Assembly (NCBI GenBank): GCA_964011275.1
Contig: CAXGOB010000001.1
Coordinates: 62,001-126,000 of the forward strand
Reading direction: 5' to 3'
Source of the DNA: UBA7328 sp002471345
GTDB taxonomy: Bacteria; Bacteroidota; Bacteroidia; Chitinophagales; Saprospiraceae
Length of the DNA stretch: 64,000 nt
Part shown: piece by piece, positions 17,454 to 26,427 of the stretch
Position numbering within the stretch: the first letter of the stretch is position 1
Layout of the letters: each line of letters opens with the position of its first letter
Program-made: the position numbers and the translations under genes
Notes under the pieces: model-generated
Database searches by the model: none
What the model saw: the letters and a program-made list of their open reading frames with translations, nothing else
What the model was told of the DNA's origin: nothing

Positions 17454-19004
17454 TTATGCGATTTTTACTTTTGGTAATTCTATTTGATTCTTGTTTTCTA
17501 GAATGTTGAGCATTTTAATTGTTGCTTTGATAGCGGCTATTGCCTGATCTGAATCTAATCCATTTGTCTTAAAATCATTCCCCTTAAAGTTCCAAGTTAT
17601 AACTGTGTGGCAAAGTGCATCTGTTTTTCCCCCGGGAGGAATAGTCACATTGTAGTCTATCAGTTCTGGGTAATCTTTTCCCAGGTCATCATATATTTTC
17701 CAAAGGGCATTCATAAATGCATCATATTGACCATCACCTGATGCCGTTTGCTTATGCAATTTTCCATCTAACTCAACACAGATTGAAGCTGTAGACTCTA
17801 GCCCTTCTGCCACAGAAAGAGAGTAATTCTTAATCTTTATCTTTTGCTCTATTTCTTGACTCTTTAGTACATCTACAATGATGAATGGTAAGTCTTCTTT
17901 GGTTACGATCTGCTTCTTATCGCCTAGTTCGTTGATCTTTTTTGTCAGCTTTTTCATTGAGTCAGTATCTAGCTCAATTCCAATTTCTTCTAAATTCTTT
18001 TTGATACTTGCTTTACCTGCCAATTTGCCTAGGGCATAAACTCTTTTTCTATTGAAACGCTCTGGCTTTAATTCATTATGGTATAAGTCTTTTTTATTGT
18101 CCCCATCTGCATGTATTCCACTAGTCTGTGTAAACACAAATTCTCCTATAAGTGGCTTGTTCCCAGGGATTCTTATACCAGAAAATGATTCTATCATCTT
18201 ACATACGGGAAAAAGCTTTCTCTCTTCCACATTAATTTCACAATCTAAGTGGTCTCTCAACACTCCAATTACACTGGACAGGGCTACATTTCCAGCCCGT
18301 TCTCCAAGTCCATTCAATGTAGTATGAATGCCATTGATTCCAGCTTTCACCGCCGAAAAGACATTGGCAGTAGCCAAATCATAGTCGTTGTGTGCATGAA
18401 AATCAAAATTTACTTCTGGATATCTAGATTTAAGATCAGAACAATATTCAAAAGTCTGATCTGGATTCAATACTCCTAAAGTGTCAGGAAGCATAAATCG
18501 ATTTACACCTTCATCTTTCAGCTCATCTATCATGGTATATACATACTCTTTCGAATCTTTCATACCATTGGACCAATCCTCAAAATAGATATTGACAATG
18601 ATGCCCATTTTATTTGCATTTGCCAATACCTGTTTTATATCTGAAAGATGTTCTTCTTGTGTTTTACGGAGTTGATATTTGCAATGCTTGAGTGAACCTT
18701 TAGTAAGCAAGTTATTCACTTTTGCACCAGCATTTTTGATCCATTCTAATGATCGAGTGCCATCTACAAATCCTAATATCTCTACAGCATTTTCATAACC
18801 ATTCTTCTTTGCCCATGCAATGATATTCTTTACTGCTCTAAACTCTCCTTCAGACACATGAGCAGAAGCAATTTCCAAACGATCTACTTTAAGCTCTTCA
18901 AGAAGAAGTCGAGCCATTTGAAGTTTTTCACTATCTGTAAAGGATACACCCGATGTCTGTTCGCCATCTCGAAGAGTAGTATCCATTATGTTTATTTTCA
19001 TCAT
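17454..19004 (-). CDS. cimA: (R)-citramalate synthase, Leptospira type
   Basis: A 516-residue DRE-TIM enzyme expected to condense pyruvate and acetyl-CoA to (R)-citramalate, the first step of threonine-independent isoleucine synthesis. It aligns along its length with Leptospira interrogans CimA, as I recall that sequence. Catalytic Arg12-Asp13 (DTTLRDGEQ) and metal ligands His203/His205 (HAHND) are present, and the residues reported to set pyruvate specificity (Leu81, Leu104, Tyr144 in Leptospira) correspond to Leu77, Leu100 and Tyr140. His298, Asp300 and Tyr308 are kept; Asn310 is Asp306. The C-terminal 130 residues form a LeuA_dimer regulatory domain, where isoleucine feedback is expected. 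Two ATGs (19004, 19001) are possible starts. Confidence 0.87.
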   Translation of the reverse strand: MMKINIMDTTLRDGEQTSGVSFTDSEKLQMARLLLEELKVDRLEIASAHVSEGEFRAVKNIIAWAKKNGYENAVEILGFVDGTRSLEWIKNAGAKVNNLLTKGSLKHCKYQLRKTQEEHLSDIKQVLANANKMGIIVNIYFEDWSNGMKDSKEYVYTMIDELKDEGVNRFMLPDTLGVLNPDQTFEYCSDLKSRYPEVNFDFHAHNDYDLATANVFSAVKAGINGIHTTLNGLGERAGNVALSSVIGVLRDHLDCEINVEERKLFPVCKMIESFSGIRIPGNKPLIGEFVFTQTSGIHADGDNKKDLYHNELKPERFNRKRVYALGKLAGKASIKKNLEEIGIELDTDSMKKLTKKINELGDKKQIVTKEDLPFIIVDVLKSQEIEQKIKIKNYSLSVAEGLESTASICVELDGKLHKQTASGDGQYDAFMNALWKIYDDLGKDYPELIDYNVTIPPGGKTDALCHTVITWNFKGNDFKTNGLDSDQAIAAIKATIKMLNILENKNQIELPKVKIA

Positions 19005-19052
19005 ACAGATATTGATTGATAGAGCATGGGTTTACTTCTGGCAAAAATGATG

Positions 19053-19649
19053 CTATTCTGCTCTTGCCGTTTCGAAAGTTTCGATTTTGTCAGATATGCT
19101 TAGTAAATAGTCAATATCGTCGTAGCCATTCAGGAGGCATTTTTTCTTATATGGATTGATATCAAAGTCTGTTTCGACTGCTGTGGAAGTGATTTTAAAA
19201 GTCTGAGATTCTAGATTCACTTCAAATTTTACATCTGGATCTTTTTCTATTTCAGAAAAAATTTGAGCCAAAAAATCTTCGCTCACTGTTATCGGAAGTA
19301 TGCCATTATTCAGGGCATTGTTTTTAAAAATATCAGCAAAAAAGCTTGATACCACCACTTTAAATCCATAATCACCCACAGCCCAAGCTGCATGTTCTCT
19401 ACTCGATCCGCAACCAAAGTTCTTTCCTCCTACGAGTATTTTACCTCTGTATATGGGATTATTCAATACGAAATCAGGAATAGGTTGATCGCTGTTATCA
19501 TATCTCCAATCTCTAAATAAGTTCTCTCCAAAGCCATCTCTCGTAGTAGCTTTTAAAAACCTTGCTGGAATAATCTGGTCAGTATCTACATTCTCAATAG
19601 GAAGTGGTACTGCTGTAGATATTGTATGTCGAAATTTGTCAATTGCCAT
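19053..19649 (-). CDS. leuD: 3-isopropylmalate dehydratase small subunit
   Basis: A 198-residue swivel-domain subunit that pairs with LeuC to isomerise isopropylmalate, and probably citramalate here. Family motifs are NVDTDQIIPARFL near the N-terminus and GKNFGCGSSREHAAWA at mid-protein. Length matches the bacterial LeuD of 195-200 residues. It lies 15 bp after leuC and 48 bp before cimA. Confidence 0.95.
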   Translation of the reverse strand: MAIDKFRHTISTAVPLPIENVDTDQIIPARFLKATTRDGFGENLFRDWRYDNSDQPIPDFVLNNPIYRGKILVGGKNFGCGSSREHAAWAVGDYGFKVVVSSFFADIFKNNALNNGILPITVSEDFLAQIFSEIEKDPDVKFEVNLESQTFKITSTAVETDFDINPYKKKCLLNGYDDIDYLLSISDKIETFETARAE

Positions 19650-19664
19650 CTCTTCTTCTCTTTC

Positions 19665-21068
19665 TTAATTCTGTAAAATAGTACGTGGGTCAATAATTTT
19701 TCCTGTAATTGCTACAGCTGCCGCAGTAAGCGGGCTTGCTAAAAGTGTACGTGATCCAGGCCCCTGTCTGCCTTCAAAATTTCTATTAGAGGTGGACACT
19801 GCATATTTGCCTTTTGGCACTTTATCATCATTCATAGCTAAACATGCCGAACAACCAGGCTGTCTCATTTTGAAACCTGCTTCTTCTAAAACATCTACAA
19901 TTCCTTCTTTTATGGCTTGTTTTTCTACTTGCTTTGATCCAGGAACAATCCATGCAGTTATGTTGTCTGCTTTCTTTTTTCCCTTAACAAAATCCGCTAC
20001 AGATCTTAAATCCTCAATTCTTCCATTGGTACAACTTCCTACAAAAACATAATCGACTTTCTTTCCAATCATTACATCACCATCCTTAAAACCCATATAT
20101 TCCAATGATTTTTGGAAACTTGGAACCTCTTTACTTGATATATCTCCTACAGAAGGGATACTGCCTGTTATGCCTACGCCCATTCCAGGATTAGTACCAT
20201 AAGTAATCATAGGTTCTATATCAGCAGCATCGAATTTTAATTCTTCATCAAATACTGCATCAGCGTCAGTATTAAGCTTTGTCCATTTAGCTATGGCCTT
20301 ATCCCAATCTGTGCCTTTTGGCGCATATTCTCTTCCTTCCACATAATCAAAAGTTTTTTGATCTGGAGCAATCAGTCCTCCTCTTGCTCCCATCTCAATA
20401 CTCATATTACATACAGTCATTCGAGCCTCCATGCTCATCGATCTGAATACTTCACCGGCATACTCCACAAAAAAACCTGTTGCACCACTAGCAGATATTT
20501 CACTAATGATATATAAAATCACATCCTTAGAAGTCACTCCGTTTTTGAGTGATCCATTTACAGTGATTCTCATTTTCTTTGGTTTTGGCTGCAGAATACA
20601 CTGAGTGGCCAAAACCATTTCCACTTCAGAGGTTCCAATGCCAAATGCAATAGTTCCAAATGCACCATGAGTCGAAGTGTGACTATCTCCACATACCATT
20701 GTCATCCCTGGCTGCGTGATCCCCATCTGTGGGCCTACTACATGAACTATTCCCTGATAAGGGTGATTGAGGCCATAAAGTTCTACTCCATGTTGCTCAC
20801 AATTCTCAGTCAGCTTATCTACCTGATATTTTGACAATTTGTCCTTAATAGGAAGATGCTGATCTATCGTTGGAACATTATGATCAGGAGTTGCCACTGT
20901 TCTTTCAGGTCTTCTGACCTTTAGTCCCCTTTTGTTAATTCCATTAAATGCCTGAGGAGAGGTGACCTCATGGATTAGGTGCTTGTCAATATACAATACA
21001 CTTGGACCACCTTCAATTTCATCTATGACATGGGCATCCCATATCTTATCGAATAACGTTTTTCCCAT
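19665..21068 (-). CDS. leuC: 3-isopropylmalate dehydratase large subunit
   Basis: A 467-residue aconitase-family protein carrying the [4Fe-4S] cluster. Cluster ligands are Cys in GSCTNGRIEDL and the pair in PGCSACLAMNDD. Early family motifs VTSPQAFNGI and DHNVPT, plus CGDSHTSTHGAFG, are present. With LeuD it handles the isomerisation step of the leucine branch and very likely the matching step of the citramalate branch. It follows leuA by 12 bp. Confidence 0.96.
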   Translation of the reverse strand: MGKTLFDKIWDAHVIDEIEGGPSVLYIDKHLIHEVTSPQAFNGINKRGLKVRRPERTVATPDHNVPTIDQHLPIKDKLSKYQVDKLTENCEQHGVELYGLNHPYQGIVHVVGPQMGITQPGMTMVCGDSHTSTHGAFGTIAFGIGTSEVEMVLATQCILQPKPKKMRITVNGSLKNGVTSKDVILYIISEISASGATGFFVEYAGEVFRSMSMEARMTVCNMSIEMGARGGLIAPDQKTFDYVEGREYAPKGTDWDKAIAKWTKLNTDADAVFDEELKFDAADIEPMITYGTNPGMGVGITGSIPSVGDISSKEVPSFQKSLEYMGFKDGDVMIGKKVDYVFVGSCTNGRIEDLRSVADFVKGKKKADNITAWIVPGSKQVEKQAIKEGIVDVLEEAGFKMRQPGCSACLAMNDDKVPKGKYAVSTSNRNFEGRQGPGSRTLLASPLTAAAVAITGKIIDPRTILQN

Positions 21069-21080
21069 CTAAATTTATCC

Positions 21081-22247
21081 TTAAGCTACTTCAGCTTTTA
21101 AGTTTTGCAATATGAAATGTAGGTCTTCATCAATGACCTCCTTTTTTTGGTCCGCTAAAGTAAGAAAATCACTGTATGCGATATCTAATTCTCTCTTGGT
21201 AAGGTTGTGACCAATATTCTTAAATCTATAAGCTAGTGCTGCCCTTCCAGAGCGAGCAGTCAAAACAATTTGTGAACTGTTAACTCCAACCTCTTTTGGG
21301 TCTATGATTTCGTAAGTTGACCTTTCTTTGATTACTCCATCTTGGTGTATACCGGATGAGTGCGCAAATGCATTGTCACCTACAATTGCCTTATTAGCTT
21401 GTACTACTACACCCATTTCTTCACAAACTTCTCTACTCAATGGATACAATAATGGAGTATTTACTCCTGTGACAAACTTGTCGCTCAATCTATGTTTTAG
21501 CACCATAACCACTTCCTCTAGACTACAATTTCCTGCTCTTTCTCCGATGCCATTCATAGTACATTCTATCTGAGTAGCACCATTGATTACACCTGCTATT
21601 GAATTAGCTGTTGCCATTCCTAGGTCATTGTGGCAGTGCGTAGAGATTGTGCAGTTATCAATTCCTTTTACATGCTCTACTAGGTATTTAATCTTTTCAC
21701 CATACTCAGATGGAAGGCAATAGCCTGTAGTATCCGGAATATTTAAAACAGTTGCTCCTGCATCTACTACAGCTTGAATAACTTGGGCCAAATAAACATT
21801 ATCAGTACGGCCGGCATCTTCTGCATAGAACTCTACATCTTCTACAAATGATTTAGCATAAAGTACAGATTTTCGCGCCCTTTCTATTACTCTTTCCTTA
21901 GTCGTCCTGAGCTTATCAAATACGTGACTGTCTGAGGTCCCTAAACCCGTATGAATTCTAGGTCGTTTAGCGGTAGAAAGAGCTTCCGCAGCACATTTGA
22001 TATCTGCTTCAACAGCTCTTGATAATCCGCAAACAACTACATCTTGAGATATCATTGAACCAATTGACATCACTGCCTCAAAATCTCCAGGGCTTGAAAT
22101 AGGAAAACCCGCTTCTATCACATCAACTCCTAGCTCCTCCAATCTTTTTGCCAGTTTTAGTTTTGGCTCCTTAGCCAATTTACAGCCTGGAACTTGCTCC
22201 CCATCACGCAATGTGGTGTCAAAAATTTGTATTTGTTTCTTAGACAT
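21081..22247 (-). CDS. leuA: 2-isopropylmalate synthase, short form without regulatory domain
   Basis: A 388-residue enzyme expected to condense 2-oxoisovalerate and acetyl-CoA. FDTTLRDGEQVPG at 9-21 gives the catalytic Arg-Asp; metal-binding HCHND and NGIGERAGNCSLEE follow, as does the SSGIHQDG loop. The protein ends after the linker subdomains, so the roughly 120-residue LeuA_dimer domain that binds leucine in the long form is missing. It is the first gene of the operon, 12 bp before leuC, and faces a divergent gene across a 279-bp control region. Confidence 0.93.
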   Translation of the reverse strand: MSKKQIQIFDTTLRDGEQVPGCKLAKEPKLKLAKRLEELGVDVIEAGFPISSPGDFEAVMSIGSMISQDVVVCGLSRAVEADIKCAAEALSTAKRPRIHTGLGTSDSHVFDKLRTTKERVIERARKSVLYAKSFVEDVEFYAEDAGRTDNVYLAQVIQAVVDAGATVLNIPDTTGYCLPSEYGEKIKYLVEHVKGIDNCTISTHCHNDLGMATANSIAGVINGATQIECTMNGIGERAGNCSLEEVVMVLKHRLSDKFVTGVNTPLLYPLSREVCEEMGVVVQANKAIVGDNAFAHSSGIHQDGVIKERSTYEIIDPKEVGVNSSQIVLTARSGRAALAYRFKNIGHNLTKRELDIAYSDFLTLADQKKEVIDEDLHFILQNLKAEVA

Positions 22248-22343
22248 AATTTGCCATTATTCTCTGTATAAACTAAGATAGATTCATATCAATCATTTTT
22301 CACGACTAAAAAACAAAACAATTACAAAGCAAGAACAAAAAAT

Positions 22344-22356
22344 ATTTGTCACAAAT
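22344..22356. promoter_or_regulatory. Candidate operator palindrome between leuA and the divergent gene
   Basis: A perfect 13-bp inverted repeat, ATTTGT-C-ACAAAT, sits in the 279-bp divergent region, 97 bp upstream of the leuA ATG and 171 bp upstream of the other start. Its symmetry and place suggest a binding site for a dimeric regulator. In such AT-rich DNA a chance match is possible, and no regulator is identified. Confidence 0.35.
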
Positions 22357-22477
22357 GGTTGTTTATCAGCAGATTATATCATGTTTATTTACAACCTCTG
22401 GATGAAAAATCATTTCCTATTGTTGAAATAAATGTTAAACAGATTACATTTAATATGTTCATTCTCAACAATGGCTA

Positions 22478-22485
22478 TAAATTTG
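22478..22485 (+). promoter_or_regulatory. Candidate -7 box for the 513-residue protein gene
   Basis: TAAATTTG, an exact TAnnTTTG match, 41 bp upstream of the ATG at 22527. Twenty bases upstream of it is TATG, one base off the TTTG consensus of the -33 box. Confidence 0.45.
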
Positions 22486-22526
22486 ATGTACATGTAGAGA
22501 TGACGAACAAATAGAAGAAACCATTA

Positions 22527-24068
22527 ATGCCTAAGCAGTCTACAGATCATCTAATCACATTAATAAAAAGGTTAACACCTGCTGAAAAGCGCCATTTCAA
22601 AATATTTGTCAATCGTAACAACCCTAAAGAGGATCCCATTTTTCTTAAATTATTCGACTTCATTGATAAGAAAAAAGAGTATGATGAAGCTGCGGTTTTG
22701 AATGAAATAAAAAGCATTAAGAAAAGTCAATTAGCTAATGTAAAAGCTAATCTTTTTAAACAAGTTCTCTCCTCTCTCAAATTGCAAATGCGTAACAATC
22801 TCACAGATATCAACATTAGAGAGCAAATTGATTTTGCAAGGATACTTTATGCAAAAGGGCTCTATAAAGGGGCTCTTGGCCAATTAGAAAAATCAAAAAA
22901 GGCAGCAGAGGATAAAGAAAAATTTTCACTGCTTCAAAATATATTAGAATTTGAGAAACACATAGAAAGCCTTTATATCACAGGGAGTATGTATCCCAAA
23001 GCCAAAGCTCTGACAAAAGAGAGTAATAAAAATCTGAAAAGAATAGCTACAGAAAATGAGCTTTCAGATTTTTCACTTTCGCTTTATGGTTTATATCTCC
23101 AATATGGCTATGTGAAAAATAAAAGGGACTTCAATTTCGTCACTGATTATTTTAGATCGAGACTTCCAGATGTTGATGAAAAGGAGTTGGGGTTCATGGG
23201 AAAGCTGAGTCTCTATCAGTCTTATGTGTGGTACTATAATATGGTCCAGAATTTCGCATACTACTTTAAATATGCTCAAAAGTGGATGAACCTTTTTGTA
23301 GAAAATCCATATTGGATCGACGAAGAAACAAGTCTTTTTATAAAAGGCTATCACAATGTTTTGAATGGTTTATTCATGTGTGCTCGTCCAGAAAAATTCG
23401 AAAAAAGACTTAAAGAATTAAAATCTTTGGAAAGAGACTATAATCTCAATTTTCTTGATAATCAGAGATCTTCTTATAAACTTTTTGAAATAACGCATGA
23501 CATTAATCAGGTTTACTTAAAAGGTAATTATGAAAACTCAATAGACAAGGCCTATGAGATTTCTAAAATTGTAATTGATAACCCATTCGAATGGGATAAT
23601 TTCAGAATCATGATGTTCGACTATAAAGTTGCTTGCATTTATTTTGGTGCAGCTGACCTTGACAACTGTATTCTTCATCTCAATCGTGTAACGAATGTGA
23701 TCCGACCGGATTTGAGGGGAGATATTCAATGCTTTGCTCGAATTCTCAATATTATTGCTCATTTTGATCTTGGAAATGAGGACCTTGTATCACATCAAAT
23801 TAGATCAACATATAGATTTATAAGTAAAATGGACAATATCCAAAAAGTACATAAAGAGATCTTTTCATTCTTGAGAAGAACTCCGAATATGACTGAAGAT
23901 ATGATGCCTAAAGAATTCTTCAAGTTGAAAAGCAAATTGCTCATTTTAAAGAAAGATCCGTTTGAGCGTCGTCCATTTTTTTATCTGGACATCATCTCTT
24001 GGCTCGATAGCAAGATTGATGGCATTACTATGGCTGAAGCTGTAAGGCGGAATGCTTTTTTTGGATAA
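22527..24068 (+). CDS. Conserved Bacteroidota protein of unknown function, helical-repeat-like
   Basis: A 513-residue protein I cannot assign to a characterised family. No signal peptide or membrane segment is visible, so it is probably cytoplasmic. The N-terminus (LIKRLTPAEKRHFKIFV, then FLKLFDFIDKKKEYDEA and SQLANVKANLFKQVL) is charged and helical, rather like a small helix-bundle or winged-helix start. Residues about 100-450 are rich in Tyr, Leu and paired helices, resembling degenerate TPR repeats (LYAKGLYKGALGQLEKSKK and similar). It is transcribed divergently from the leu-ilv operon and convergent with an ABC transporter. A role in regulation or protein assembly is only a guess. Confidence 0.6.
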   Translation: MPKQSTDHLITLIKRLTPAEKRHFKIFVNRNNPKEDPIFLKLFDFIDKKKEYDEAAVLNEIKSIKKSQLANVKANLFKQVLSSLKLQMRNNLTDINIREQIDFARILYAKGLYKGALGQLEKSKKAAEDKEKFSLLQNILEFEKHIESLYITGSMYPKAKALTKESNKNLKRIATENELSDFSLSLYGLYLQYGYVKNKRDFNFVTDYFRSRLPDVDEKELGFMGKLSLYQSYVWYYNMVQNFAYYFKYAQKWMNLFVENPYWIDEETSLFIKGYHNVLNGLFMCARPEKFEKRLKELKSLERDYNLNFLDNQRSSYKLFEITHDINQVYLKGNYENSIDKAYEISKIVIDNPFEWDNFRIMMFDYKVACIYFGAADLDNCILHLNRVTNVIRPDLRGDIQCFARILNIIAHFDLGNEDLVSHQIRSTYRFISKMDNIQKVHKEIFSFLRRTPNMTEDMMPKEFFKLKSKLLILKKDPFERRPFFYLDIISWLDSKIDGITMAEAVRRNAFFG

Positions 24069-24089
24069 AAGTTATTCTGTTAAATAATT

Positions 24090-25412
24090 TTATCCATTAT
24101 AGAATATCCACTTACCTAATTCCTTAAATGACGCTTTTTTTCCGTACATGAGAATCCCTATTCTATAAATTCTTCCTGCTAACCAAGTGAGTGCAATCAC
24201 TGTAACAATCGAACTTAACACAGATGCAACTATTTGCCACATAGGTGGATCCACAGCTAACCTCACAGGCATTACCACCGGACCAAAAAACGGAAGTATA
24301 GAAGACCAAACCGCCATTGTACTATGCGGAGCAGTAACTGCAGCAATTGCGATGTAAAAAGCGATAATCATAGGAAGCGTAGCCACCATAGTAAGTGCTT
24401 GTGCGTCCTGAATATCATCACCCATTGCTGAACCAACAGCCGCGAATAACGCAGAATATGTTAGATATCCTACAAGGAAATAGAAAATGTATAAAGGAAC
24501 TATCATTGCCCAATTGATTGATGACAACTCCTTCATAACTCCCACCACATTCTCATCCAATTTAATTCCTTCTTGGGTCATTGCTTCAGTTATAGCTGCT
24601 GTATCGCCTCCGAAATCCATTGCCGATATTCCTAAAATAGAAGTTCCTACAATAGATATTACGATCATAAGGACAGCCCAAATAAGAACCTGCAAAAGCC
24701 CGACAGAACCTACTCCTAGTATTTTACCCATCATTAACTGAAATGGTTTAATAGATGAAATAAGCACTTCTACAATTCTATTTATTTTCTCCTCTGAAAC
24801 ACTTCTCATCACCTGACTACCATAAATCATGACCATCATGAAAAGTAAAAATCCAACTATACCACCTAGTACTGAACTTACAGTAGAAGTAAGAGAAGAA
24901 ATATCTTTAGCAGTTTCTTTTATTGTCTTGGGAGATACATTCAGGTCTGTATCTATCAAATCTAATTGTGATTGATCGATACCCAGAGTTTGAATTTTAA
25001 AATTTCTCACTTTTTTACTGTAAAGCCTTTCAATGGTGCTAGTTTCATCTATTGCTAGTTGCTCATCAGAATGAAAAACAATATCGTAGTTAGTTACATC
25101 CGTGCTGATAGGAGGTAGTTCAATAATCCCATCTATTTTTTCTGCGAGATAAGCTTCTTTCGCAGTTTCTAAATCTGAATAATCATAGCTGAGAGTCAAA
25201 TTGTTTCTCTTTGTTTCAGATTGATCTACAATTCCAGCATTATCTATTACTGCCAAATTTTTGACATTGTCAGACCCTCTAGACATTATAAAGAAAAGCG
25301 CGGCATAGAAGACTACTATTCCGATAGGAGCTAAAAACGTCGTCAATAAAAAGCTTTTACTTTTTACTCTTGTCCAAAACTCTCTTTGTAGTATCAGTAA
25401 TATATTATTCAT
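24090..25412 (-). CDS. ABC-2 type transporter permease (NatB-like)
   Basis: A 440-residue membrane protein with one N-terminal transmembrane helix (about 20-43), a large extracytoplasmic domain (about 45-175) and five or six C-terminal helices from about 180 onward, the layout of PF12698 permeases such as NatB. The loop MRSVSEEKINRIVEVLISSIKP is typical of this group. It probably exports an ion, drug or lipid-like substrate with the ATPase encoded just upstream, whose stop it overlaps by 8 bp. The substrate cannot be read from the sequence. Confidence 0.85.
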   Translation of the reverse strand: MNNILLILQREFWTRVKSKSFLLTTFLAPIGIVVFYAALFFIMSRGSDNVKNLAVIDNAGIVDQSETKRNNLTLSYDYSDLETAKEAYLAEKIDGIIELPPISTDVTNYDIVFHSDEQLAIDETSTIERLYSKKVRNFKIQTLGIDQSQLDLIDTDLNVSPKTIKETAKDISSLTSTVSSVLGGIVGFLLFMMVMIYGSQVMRSVSEEKINRIVEVLISSIKPFQLMMGKILGVGSVGLLQVLIWAVLMIVISIVGTSILGISAMDFGGDTAAITEAMTQEGIKLDENVVGVMKELSSINWAMIVPLYIFYFLVGYLTYSALFAAVGSAMGDDIQDAQALTMVATLPMIIAFYIAIAAVTAPHSTMAVWSSILPFFGPVVMPVRLAVDPPMWQIVASVLSSIVTVIALTWLAGRIYRIGILMYGKKASFKELGKWIFYNG

Positions 25413-26307
25413 TAGTCTCTCCTACTTTTTTTATGAAAATCTCATTGATTGTGGGCTTGATCTCATTATATGAGTCAATATCAACCCCTTGCCTTATGAG
25501 GTCATTTAATAACTCATTGGAGCCCATTTCAGCAGTCATCTGAATAGTGATATCGTCGTTTGATTGTGATATCACACTATACTTGTTACTACTCAATGAA
25601 GGTTTACTTCCTTTATAGCCTATTCTAAATATATTCTCTTTGTATGTCTCTTTGATATCATTCACCTTGCCATTGAGTACTACTCTTCCTTGATTGATAA
25701 GTACAATGTCCTCACACACCTCTTCTACCTGTTCCATTCTGTGTGTAGAAAAAATGATACTTGTTCCTTCTTGATTTAGTCGATAGATTTCGTCTTTAAT
25801 CAAATTGGTATTGATAGGATCTAAACCCGAAAACGGTTCATCTAGAATTAACAATTTAGGCTCATGAACAACCGTTGAGATAAACTGTATTTTTTGCTGC
25901 ATGCCTTTTGAGAGCTCTTGTACTTTCTTAGTCCACCAGTCTGTGATTTCGAAACGTTCGAACCAAAAATCAATTTTCTTCTTTGCATCTCTTTTTTCTA
26001 GGCCTTTTAGTTGAGCTAAGAAAAGCAACTGATCGCCTACTTCCATCTTTTTATAAAGCCCTCGTTCCTCAGGGAGATAACCTATTTGAGACGGATGTCG
26101 ACTATTGAGAGGTTCACCATTTATCATCACTGTACCCTCATCAGCTGCGGTAATAGTTGTGATAATTCTAATTAGACTGGTTTTTCCTGCTCCATTTGGT
26201 CCTAATAAACCAAATATGCTTCCTTCTTCTACATCGAAGGTTACCCCGTCTACAGCTCTGTGATTACTATACTGTTTGACGACGTTGTCAAGAGATAATA
26301 CTGCCAT
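25405..26307 (-). CDS. ABC transporter ATP-binding protein (NatA-like)
   Basis: A 300-residue nucleotide-binding subunit. Walker A is GPNGAGKTS, the Q-loop region has IGYLPEERGLYKKM, the signature is ELSKGMQQKIQF, and Walker B is LLILDEPFSGLDP followed by the H-loop STHRMEQ. The C-terminal 80 residues are the DUF4162-like extension found in NatA and related exporters. The 8-bp overlap with the permease gene indicates a two-gene operon encoding one exporter. Confidence 0.92.
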   Translation of the reverse strand: MAVLSLDNVVKQYSNHRAVDGVTFDVEEGSIFGLLGPNGAGKTSLIRIITTITAADEGTVMINGEPLNSRHPSQIGYLPEERGLYKKMEVGDQLLFLAQLKGLEKRDAKKKIDFWFERFEITDWWTKKVQELSKGMQQKIQFISTVVHEPKLLILDEPFSGLDPINTNLIKDEIYRLNQEGTSIIFSTHRMEQVEEVCEDIVLINQGRVVLNGKVNDIKETYKENIFRIGYKGSKPSLSSNKYSVISQSNDDITIQMTAEMGSNELLNDLIRQGVDIDSYNEIKPTINEIFIKKVGETNE

Positions 26308-26427
26308 GTATAACTAAGTAATTAAGTTGAAAAGTGATCGAATGTTTGATTCGCACCCAATATAAATAAGAATAGAATCCTTTTCTATTGCTTTTGGATG
26401 AAATCGTCGTAAAATTCTATAAAATGA

